NCBI GenBank assembly: GCA_002633005.1
Contig: NMRA01000025.1
Location: 1,354,390-1,418,389, forward strand
Length of the DNA: 64,000 bases
Source: Phoronis australis
Taxonomy: Eukaryota > Phoronida > Phoronidae
Direction: 5' to 3'
The notes under the pieces are model-generated. The model was not told where the DNA came from. It saw only the letters and a list, made by a program, of their open reading frames with translations, and searched no databases. The position numbers and the translations under genes were made by a program. Below, one piece after another: positions 33,757 through 44,700 of the stretch (positions are counted from its first letter, which is position 1; each line of letters begins with the position of its first letter).

Positions 33757-35205
33757 AATGTGGTAGACAGTTGAAATTTTATTTTCTCATTTTTTCATGT
33801 AAGATATTTAGAACAAAATGAATGCTTTACAATGTTCAGTTGTGGTGTGCGATATTTGACATACCGGTAACACAAATTTATGAAAGGTTTTGGGCACTCA
33901 TAATTTAAGAAGACCTTGAAAAATGATGAAAAGTCGATTTTGGCAATAATGAAATTTATGCAATTGTACACAAGCATTCTTTTTCAAAATATTTTCCATA
34001 ACCCCCATTGTAATTCTTTACATTTTGCCACTGGCTTCTATCATAACTATTACACAACTTATTATAGAAATCTATGCTCCTATGAAATCAAGTCTAATCA
34101 GTTTTCGAAGGAGGTAACTTCTAGTGTCGGAAAGTTTCTCAACAGTGTTCCCATAAGAATAGAAAAATATTCAACAGGAACCATTTTGTTGCTATACGGA
34201 CCTTCATGAGGGTATAAAGAATTTTTTGTATCCATGATGGTAATCATTTATGACCTTTTAGATGTCGATGGTACACTGATGAACTAAGAAACTTTCCCAC
34301 GAACATATGCTTTCTCTCCACCCTTTGCCGAATTCCTGGTATTGAGAGAAGTATTATGAACAAATTTTAGAGAATTTGAAAGTATTTTTCTTCCCAATAT
34401 TCCCCAGTATTTCCCAATATCTTCTTTAGTAAACTAGTTCAATAAAAAGCTATAATTTGAAACAAAATGGAGGGTGGTCCTAAATAATCAACTACGGAAT
34501 GAATAGTGGAGTTTAGCCTAGCTCACAGATGTTCGGATTTTTTTGCTTGATACAAAATTAAAATGATTTCATATACCCTTTACTCATAGGCTACCAGTGC
34601 TTGGAATGACCCATGACAAAAAAGAGGAGATTTTTCCACATGATGTATCATTCTACAAATAATTAGGCTGATGTGATAGAAATATTCTTGTGTTGTAAAA
34701 TTTAACTGCAAGAAACGTTTTTGCATGAATGAAGTCATAACAATGATACAGAGATGAAAAAAGAGGAAAAGAGAAATCAAATAAGAGGAAATTGAAACCA
34801 AAAAAGAGGAAATTTTCTTAAAAGAAGAAAATTCCAAGCCCTGGATACTGGGGCAAATAACAATCAGTGTCAATGAAAACAAAACGGTGATTGCATTGTC
34901 ACGTTACTCTGGCATGGGCAATAGTTATTTACAGGGTTGGCAGATTTTAAGAACCAGTTTGATGCCCATTTATCAGTGAAGAAAACTGGTTCTCAAAATG
35001 CAGTACCCTTTAATTCACTACTACTGGAGTAAGAGTAAATGTATGAAAAAATGAACACATGTCAACATCTACCATTTTATAAATGAAAATCAAGTTTAAA
35101 TCACATAATATTTTGAAAATTGGCTCCCTGGTTTTACAAAAGTGCCTCACACATTAGCATACAAGCCTAAATCCAGATATAGACATCTTTACATCTCGCT
35201 GTTCC
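33757..35205. other. Intergenic stretch including the probable NSRP1 3' untranslated region
   Basis: Nothing coding is recognised here. On the minus strand a variant polyadenylation signal, ATTAAA, lies at 35014-35009, about 190 bases after the NSRP1 stop codon. No canonical AATAAA was seen on that strand until about 33.78 kb. Confidence 0.4.
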
Positions 35206-35776
35206 TTAGTCGTGCATTACGGCCACAACCCTCGCTTGCTTCCTCGCCAAGAAGCGAGCCCTTGCATCATTTAACGTCTCACCTACATTGCGACGGGCAA
35301 ACTTTTCCATTCGACTTTTCACAGGATTCACTGTTGTGGTTTTTTCTTTAGATGTTTGCGAGTCCTCCTCGTCAGAACTACTATCATTGGGTGAGTCAGC
35401 GTCAGGGTTGTCATTATCACCGCCAGAAACATTGCCGGCATCCTTGCTCAAGATGGGCTCACTCTCGCTTTTGTCTAATTTTGTTTCTGAAAAATCTTTG
35501 CATCTGTCACTGTCAGGGTGCCCATCTGATTTACTCCATTCTTTTGTATCAGTTTTCCTTTTACTTTCCAAATCCTCGTTCTCTGACTTTTCACTCTTCA
35601 CAGATTTGCTTTCTTTATTACTTCTCCCCCCTTCTTTAGCCCGCGACTTTTCTTCCTCGGAACTATTGTGATGACCTTTGACCTCTGACCTCCTCCTACT
35701 GTCTTCGCCATCTGATGAAGATTCGCTATGTGATCTCCGTCTTCTGTAAGACTTAGCTTTACGCTTGCTTTCTTCC
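35206..35776 (-). CDS. NSRP1: NSRP1 exon 7 (last coding exon)
   Basis: The acceptor 'gattttccag' (minus strand) lies just above 35776 and the TAA stop is at 35208-35206. The exon encodes the Ser/Lys/Glu-rich tail (RRRRSHSESSSDGEDSRR near its start) and the conserved C-terminal block RARFLARKQARV. Confidence 0.95.
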
Positions 35777-38700
35777 CTGGAAAATCAAAGCCACAGTGTG
35801 AGAGACCAAAAGTTGGTATCATAACATTTCATAGTTGCAAGTTTTTTCACATCAAGAGAGGAAAATAATTGGTGTCTGACTTGTTTTCATATTCACAACT
35901 ATACATTTTACATTATAATTTACTAGTCAAATATTTAAAATTACTGGAAGCAGCAAAGTGTTGTTTTCAAGCATTTTCTCAGACCCGCACTGTATTCTCT
36001 TTGTCCCCTGCTAACCAATAATTGAAAAGTAAGACCAGCATCCCAAATCCTGCAAATCTTTTGAGTAACTACTTCACTGTCTCGCTGTTGCTTTTTCCAC
36101 TTTGTAACACATGCAGAATTTCCAATTCAGTTCACAGTTATCATTCACTTGCAGCAGATATCAACAACTTAAATAACAAGTAACGTAGAGCGTTGAAATG
36201 TGCCCACGACAACACCACAAACGGTGTGCTTCTATAGGTGCTTTTAGCATTGTAACAATGGCTATTGGATGGCGCAGAATGCGTCAAATCCGTCTGAATT
36301 GAGAAGGTGGCACTGTCTCAGTAATACACAACTATTTGTAAAATTTCATGAAAATATGCCAAGGAACTCCTAAGATATAGAGGCAAATGTAAAAAACAAA
36401 TGACCGGTTGGTCTGAAACACATTGTCATCTGTTGCAATCTCTACAGGACCCCATCTGCCAAATTTCGCAAAGATCCTTCAAAAGGTTAAGGAGATACAG
36501 CTGTAAACATTACAAAAGCAAAAGTGGCCTTAGGGAGCACCAGCATAGACGAAAACACCCAAAAATCAATGTCACACGGCGTCTTCGCATCAGGAACACA
36601 ACCATCACTTTTTGTAATGATTCTTTGAGTGGTTTGGCAAATTATTCCTAAATTTTCCGGATTTCTCTGCTTCAATCTACATTGATCAACTGCTTCAAAA
36701 TGCCGATATTAAAGGTACTTTTTATTTTCAGCTGATTTTAAAAGAGAAATGAATGCTCAAAATCCATATTTTAAAACCTACACGAAGCAAGAATTCAGGT
36801 CATAAAAGTACATAGAATCTGGGTGAATCCGTAACATCTGACAGCCTTGGCACAACACCAGTAGCTGGATTAGTCCCAATATCAACGACATCCATGCCCT
36901 TCTGCCAAAGGACATGCCGACCAATTTCACACCATCCCTCACGAAACTTGATTTTGAGGTAGGCACAAAAAAGAATAAAACCACCACTTGGGGGAGTAGC
37001 AGTATGTGGATCCGTCCAAACATACACTTGTCAACAGCAACATTACCCTCAAATTTCATGATGCTTCTTCAAACTATATGTCCGTCACAGATGTAACCAA
37101 AACACTAAAACTGCCACTAGGCTGTGCATCAGTAGTAGACTCATCCCAAAGATTTATACACGTACACTTCATCCAGTCCTTCAGTTGTTTACCTTTATTT
37201 TAAACACCAGTGTAAACAAACAAGTAGATAATATCAGACTTAATTACATCAGCCTTCACAAAGACTAACTCAAGTGCCCGTGACGTATGGCTATGGTAAT
37301 ATCCTTGAATCACTTCTGCCCAATTCCACAAAAATCGAGATCAAGAGACAAACATAAAAAAATAAAATTGCCACTAGGGAGCACAATGGTAGTTGTGATC
37401 CATCCAATGATTTGCTAGTGTCGTCTCATCCATAATAGGAACATGTCTGCAAAATTTCCCAAACATCCACCAAGCGGCTTTGGAGATACAACAGCAGACA
37501 GCACCACTGCATGGATAAATGAGGTGGATGGCTTATGTGTCCACATATATGTGGGTGCAAAAAATCTTAAAAAGCAGATTCCTGGGACAGTAACACTTAC
37601 CTTAATTGTGTAGCTTCTCTATTGGGCTCACTTTTGATGACAGGCTGCTCCGTGCCTCCCTCTGGTGGCACAACTCCACCAGTTCGCTGGTCGAGGATAT
37701 GTCTGTAGAATCCACTCATGTCACTCTGCTTAGTAACGTCATTTTTAGCTAAAGGGACAAGAAAAAGGATGAGTGACAGCGAAACTCTCATAGTTGGATG
37801 ACTGTGAAGACTACATTAAGAGATCAGGTGACTACTCAAAGTTAATTCAACCATTTAAAACAACAGAAATGGCCAACTAACTAATGCACAATAATTAACA
37901 GGATTAAATAAGTAAAAAACATAGTATAATATATTAAGATAGTAATTTCGAAAGATTCAATTGTTTTTTATCACTATCTTAATAGCTATATTTATACAAT
38001 TACTAAAATCCCAAGAACTTTTATCAATATCATAATTATTCAAATTTTAATTGTACATTATAAAAATCTAGAAGTTAAAATAGAATCATTGTCTTATTCA
38101 ACAACCTGAAAGTAACAACGCTAAAACAGATTCTCCCTCAAGTAACTCCGTCGCCATGTTAACAACATTGCATGAGGGCTTACTCCACTGAATCACCTAG
38201 TGACTTGATGGTGTGTAGGCCAGGGTCAATCATTGGTGTCACAGCCCTGAAGCTCAACATGTGATACTAACCACAGTTACATAAACACTGGATTGTGATC
38301 CTACCTATGTTTTGTTGTGTTGTAAATTGCCAAAATCAAGCAACATAGACTGAATTCTACAACAAAATTCACCTCATTAGCAAGCTCAAACAAGCAAAAT
38401 TAATCAGTATTGAAGAATCTTCAGGAATAATCTCAACTGCCACAGCGGTATGAAAGGTGACCATGGTAGTTTCACTTGGGCTTAGACACACTCAAACTGT
38501 TACTGAAGTTTTCTGAAGACAAGCTCACCTGCAGATAACTTTTCTGTAGGTACGCCAATGGCATACATTGAGGAAAAAATGCGCATGGTTGAATCCTAAA
38601 ATTTTCCTCAGTTTCACAGAAAACCGTAACTAAAGTAAATTTTCAACAACATACTTCTACATGTGGAGACAATCTTATAACGACAATCATATAACGACAA

Positions 38701-41700
38701 TGTTTTGTATTTCTATCTTGCTACCTACAGCATTGATAGAGTAAAATAACTGTCTCGTGGCTAGAAAAATGCAGCCAAAATCACGTGCTCTCATGTAAAA
38801 TACAAGGCAATATTTCATACATTCTCACTAAGTCTTGCTTTTTAGCGAGAGTCTAGCGTAGTTCCTAGCGTTGCTGAATTTCACGCAGAGCTCAAACTCA
38901 TCACTTCCAAAAATACAAAAAGGTTTTGACGACTCTAAACAAACATTTTCCAAATGTACACTCCGGACTTGTCTTCAGAAAACTCCCGTAGTAACCCGAG
39001 ACTGACACAATAAATATTAATGAGATGACAACGTCATTCAACGCTCTGTTGTGGTAATGCCCTATCTCACAACAGGCATGACCTCTGACCTTCAAGCTCC
39101 GCCTCTCGACGTTCCCTCTCCTCAGCCTCCTGCATCTCCTGCATTTTCTTCTTGTAGGCGCTCGTCACAAACGCCTCTTTGTCGGCATACTTCTCACCCT
39201 CCTCCTCTCGTTCCTTCTGAACAGTTCGCTCTACTCTTCGTTCGTTCTCCTTCTTGCGTTTCTCCGCCGCTTTCAGGAGGCCAGCGATGTATTTGGGCTA
39301 CGAGAATAAAGAAATTTATTTAACAAAAAGATGAAGGTAAAGACTGGCTACAAAAAGTTGATGACATTTCTGTTTCTGTCAGTGAAATGGAAACATACCG
39401 ATTGAAGATATTAGTCATGAGAAAGGGTTTGTACTACCAAAATAGACAAAAGTATTTAAGGAGAGTAAATTTCATGGACAAACGTGCTAAAAGTAATCCA
39501 GCAAAATACGGTTCTCCACCACAACGGCCAATAAAGCAAACAGTGAAAATTACTCATCGACATCACTCTGGCAAATCCTAACATTTTTTCCTTGTTAACT
39601 TTCCGCTAAATTCCCGTCGTTCCAAAGACTGCATTCCGCTCAAGCTTCACAGAAATGACAGGAAATTCAAAACAATTTTATCTGAGTATGCTATAGCGTG
39701 AACTACACTGACCAAACACAACTGATTTGAAACAGAGATGGCAAAATGTGTTGCAGCAAATTCTTCATATACTACAATTTATGACTGCATCTTGGTAAAT
39801 ATTGCAGAAACAATTTAAAGGGAGACTGTCTCGACAAACCAATTAAAGATTTTTCCCCATATGGTACTTGCAATGACCTAAATATTTACCTTCTTATCCA
39901 CCTCTTTCTTAGCAGCAGGTTTGAACGACTCCTTCTTAGCCTGAATATCATCATATATCGAGTCGTACTCGTACACAGTCGGGTCATCACTCAGTGCTTT
40001 AGCCACCTCTAACTGTGTCTGCAATGAGCCAATCACAAGAATGAAAGAAGTGTATAAAGAACTTATTACAAACTTGCAGTTGTATACAATTTGACAGTCA
40101 GAAGCAGACTTCAGCTGTATGTTTTAAGTAATGTATTGTACTTCACAACATTGCCCTGCATCACAATGTACTTGGCAGCACTGAACTGCAGTGCACGTAC
40201 AGTGCACTATGAAACCCATTTCTCATTCCAGCAATTGGTCTGTACTGTACTGTACTGAACGGTACCATACCGTACTGTACTGTACTGAACTGTAATGCGT
40301 TTATAGTGCACTGTATAACCTAGGTCTCATTCCAAGAATTGGCCTGTACTGTGCTGTACTGAACTCTACTATAAAGCAACAACTATAAGGTCAAAAAGCA
40401 TAATTGGTTCTAATCACTGCTTCTTCGAAAATCAAGTCAGAGGTACAGATTCTCGTTTTTTCAAGAAAATCTATCAGAGATGAGCAAAAATGACACAAGA
40501 TAGCTTAAAGCAAATCAGGGCGTTTCAAACCTTGCTTCCCCTTGTTTACATGACTTTGTGCAATTTAATAACATGAAACCTCGACTAAAACTGATACAGC
40601 AGATATATTTTTAGTTGTTGAGTGCAAGTTTCAAAATGTGTTGAGGTAAAGACCAGAAGCAACTTTGCTTTTTTGGCCTAATGTACCGATTCTTACGCCA
40701 GGGATTGGTGAGCAGACGTCAGCGGTCTTAAATTTAATGATGAAAATGAAACTTTGACAGTATTGATTGCGAGAGACTAGTCTAACTCTGAGATGAAATA
40801 AACTTGTCTTATTTTGATAGCTCTTAATTAACAGAAGTCCGAGTTTTTCTAGTAACACAAAATATGCAGCTCAAACCCAACACTACTACCATAAGGCCAT
40901 TTGATTTACTTTCAAATAATAACAAGCAAAAGACCTTGAAAAAGACCAAATACTTTTGTGGCACAATTAATTTCCAACCAAGCCCTGATCCACTATTCAA
41001 ATAATGCTCATGCAAGAAAAAACAAATTCGAATTCATACTACAGTAGGGTATACCTCATTGCATAATCAGTACAACAGAGTACAGTACAACATAGCACTG
41101 TGCAGCTTGCCAGACAGACATCAAGCAGAGGTCCATCATAATTTGTCAATTAATTTGTACCTTTTAAAATTTGTATTTATAAAAATTTGCTATGATTACC
41201 ACAAGTCACTTTTCTTCTTCCAAGCTCCATGCCGATAAAACCAGTCTAATAATTCGCACAGCGCATATCAACCAAAACATTGCTTAGTAAAATCTTGGAC
41301 TTGTTACAACACAAGAAGCAAACGATCAGGCTTCCTCTAATCTTTTACGAAAATAAACTACCACAGTACAATGACACATCACTGAACTGAAAATCTCAAA
41401 AAAGCAAACAGCAACTATTGCCCACTTAGATCAGTTCACAACCTGTTTCCTCAAAGCAGTTTTCTTGGCCTGACTTGACAAAGATTTGTTCACCAAGGAG
41501 GCCCCATCTTCCTACAATAATTATACACCATCAATACATTAGTGATTTCTTTGTACACAACGGATGACAATGGATGAAATCAAGTCTATGGTTTATAGTA
41601 AACAAAAGAGAGAATATTTTTGCTCAAAGTAACTCTTCATTAATGGTGAACAGATTTATCTAGGCATTTACTATTGGTGTGAGAGGCACGTGTTAGAACG

Positions 41701-44700
41701 CTATTTAGACGTAAGTGGAAGATTTGCAATGAAATAGTGAATATCATCTCCATTATGTAAATTTTATTTTATACTTAACATTTAGACAAATGATAACTTT
41801 GATTTAATTCTTGGGAAATTAAAACATGCTGAAGACTCAATACACTTGGTATAGTTACAATTATAAGAACACAATCAGGTCCTTTCAACAAATATTCATT
41901 ATGAGAACACAATCAAGTCTTTTCAACAAATATTCATTATAAGAACACAGTCACGTCCTTTCAACAAATATTCATTATAAGAACACAGTCATGTCCTTTC
42001 AACATATATTCATTATAAGAACACAGTCACGTCCTTTCAACAAATATTCATTATAAGAACACAGTCATGTCCTTTCAACAAATATTCATTATAAGAACAC
42101 AGTCATGTCCTTTCAACATATATTCATTATAAGAACACAGTCATTTCCTTTCAACAAATATTCATTATAAACTCACACTCACTTCCTTCCAACAAATATT
42201 CATTACAAGAACACAATCACGTCCTCTCAACAAACATTCATAAGAGCACAGTCATGTCCTTTCAACAAATATTGATTTACTTTCTTCATTACCAAGTCCC
42301 GTCTCCAGATTTTTTTTAATGAAGTAAACAATTGTTTTTCAAATTTGTTTGGATTAACAAACCAGACAATATTAGCAAAACCACGAAGGAAGTGTTAACA
42401 TGACAGAACTGAAATATTTTAGTGGATGTAAACATGTCTATAATGAAATCAATAGAAGCCTACTGCTCAGAGGAAGTTCAGACAATTCAGGATACACAAC
42501 TGACCCCAGTATATGGAAGATTTATTACAAAATCCTTCTTTTATGTGCAAATAATACAAAAAACAAGCAAATTTCAATACAAATTGATGAATAGCTTCCT
42601 TCCTCGAAATGTCTGGGTATCTAAAATTACTTAATATGTTGATTCTGATTCCTGTAGTTTTTGTGACAATGAACGTGAGATGGTCGAACATTTATTTGTG
42701 CACTGTTATCTTACGCGTTCTTTTTGGCAAGATATTGAGAGCCTGTTGTCAGCAAAGATTGACTCCGAACTTGATTTAGAATGAAATACCATGCTTTTTG
42801 GAATCCCTTTTAAAAAAGAAAACAAGGTACTCAATTGGATACAAATATTACTTTTACATTACAAAGATTAAAAAATTTAATGTTTTTAATAATTATTTGG
42901 CAATAAATTTTAATACTGAAAAGTCTGTTTTAAAGTACAGTGATCTCAGATGGGTACAACTGCAAGAGTTTTGGATACCAGGGGAGTCCTAAAGTTTTCA
43001 CTCTCTTACAATTACTCAATAACTAGACTAGGGTCACCTGCACAGGTTAAATGGTGCACGAATCTGGTTTAGCACTTTCATTGATAATATTATTAATTTC
43101 CAATGTTGTGTTTGAAGAATAAATAGCTTAAATGGAAAAAAGTTAAACAAAATGCGTTTAACCTCCAAAGTATTTCTCAAAGCATATCCTCAAGTGGGCA
43201 TTCTTAACACTCTTACCTCATCACTATCATCACCAAACACAGACAACTTTTGTAGAGGCTTCTTTTGGACACCCGATGACTTGCCTGCTGGGATTATCAA
43301 ACCGTATCTGAAAAAGTGTACAAAAAAATCATGCTTGTTCAGGATTGAATCAAAGTGCCATACTTCAACATTTAAAGCATAGTTTTCATATTAAAAAGGA
43401 TGTATGGAGTTTAATTATTAGACCCACTCATTCCTCCGACTGAGTTAACCACGAACAAATGAGGGCGATCATTCTCATTTATAAGCTGCATCACAACACC
43501 GCATCCTTAAAATTGATTTCAAAATCTAAATGCCATACCTAATTTTCACTTCTCAATGTCATTTCAATTGTTTTATTCACTATACATATGAACGGTGAAT
43601 ATTTTGCCACTAGAATTTTAAACAGAACTACCCGACAGGTTAAATAGGTTTCAACAGCGAATTCTGAAAATGAGTGGGGGTGGGGCGCTTATAGGGGCAT
43701 GGGAACTTATTAGGACGAATGTTATTATTTATAAAATAATTTTGGCTAAAATGACATTGTACATTATAATAAGAAATCAGTTCCAAGAAATATGGTATTT
43801 CACTTGCTGTAAGCACATGGGCCTGTCTTCCCCTTTCCCCCCCTTCTCTTCGTTTCGGACTAGTCCACAAATTCCTTTGTGCACGACCACACTCTGTGAT
43901 CTTTTGTCTAGATGAATCGCGGAATGGGTGACATCCACTGAATCGGTAGGATCGCACTGTGCCAGTGTTTTTTACTGCCGTAGCATCGACACGCTGACCA
44001 AACTGAACCTTAAATTCATGATAAAAACAGCACAAGGAGCAAAAAATTTATTCATGTTCATCTGGGAAACGATATAGTGCTTTTGCGCTCTGAAAATTCG
44101 CTCGCCACCTGGGCGACCGGCAAGTCAACTTCTACTCGCCCAGCACCATTTTTACATGCATTTTTTATTGTGTCGACTGGGCGAGTGGCTAAGTACCGTC
44201 AGAGGTCCTCAAGTCATGAGTGCCCTAAAGTCGTGAACAATCTTATTTCCTCTTCTGCGCAGTCCTGCGACATCTGGCGTTGAAGTTTCCAGCGTTCGTC
44301 TGCTTACGAACGTCAAACAAATACCCGGACGTGTTCGTATTCACAATATGATAACAAACAGTGAGTGAGTGGCTTCTTTTTTCAAATGTATCTTAAAAAC
44401 AGCATCTTTAACTAATTCACTTTTTTGGGCATTTTTGGGATATATTTTCAAAAATATTTATTGTTCAGATTTACTCAAACACGCGCTCCAGGCGTGGCTT
44501 GAACAATGTATCAAAATGTCCCAGGGTCGATCAAGTTTTGTAAGGCCAAAACAATAAAATACAGAGCGATAACTGATGCTGGGTTCTTAGCGTTTTACGT
44601 GAACAACCTCATTGAAAACATCTGTGCACATCAAAGTTGGGTGCAAAATTTATAACAATTTAGTTCAATTGAAACTGAATTAATAAACAATGCAATGCAT

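Noticed and set aside
35288-35671. 127-codon plus-strand frame rich in Ser and Leu
   Set aside because: It is the antisense shadow of NSRP1 exon 7.
41861-42275. Possible CRISPR array
   Set aside because: The units abut with no unique spacers, and the window is eukaryotic. It is a plain tandem repeat.
44090-44200. Hairpin around ctcgccacctgggcgacc / gggcgagtggc
   Set aside because: Complementarity is short and broken, and could be chance in a GC-rich patch.
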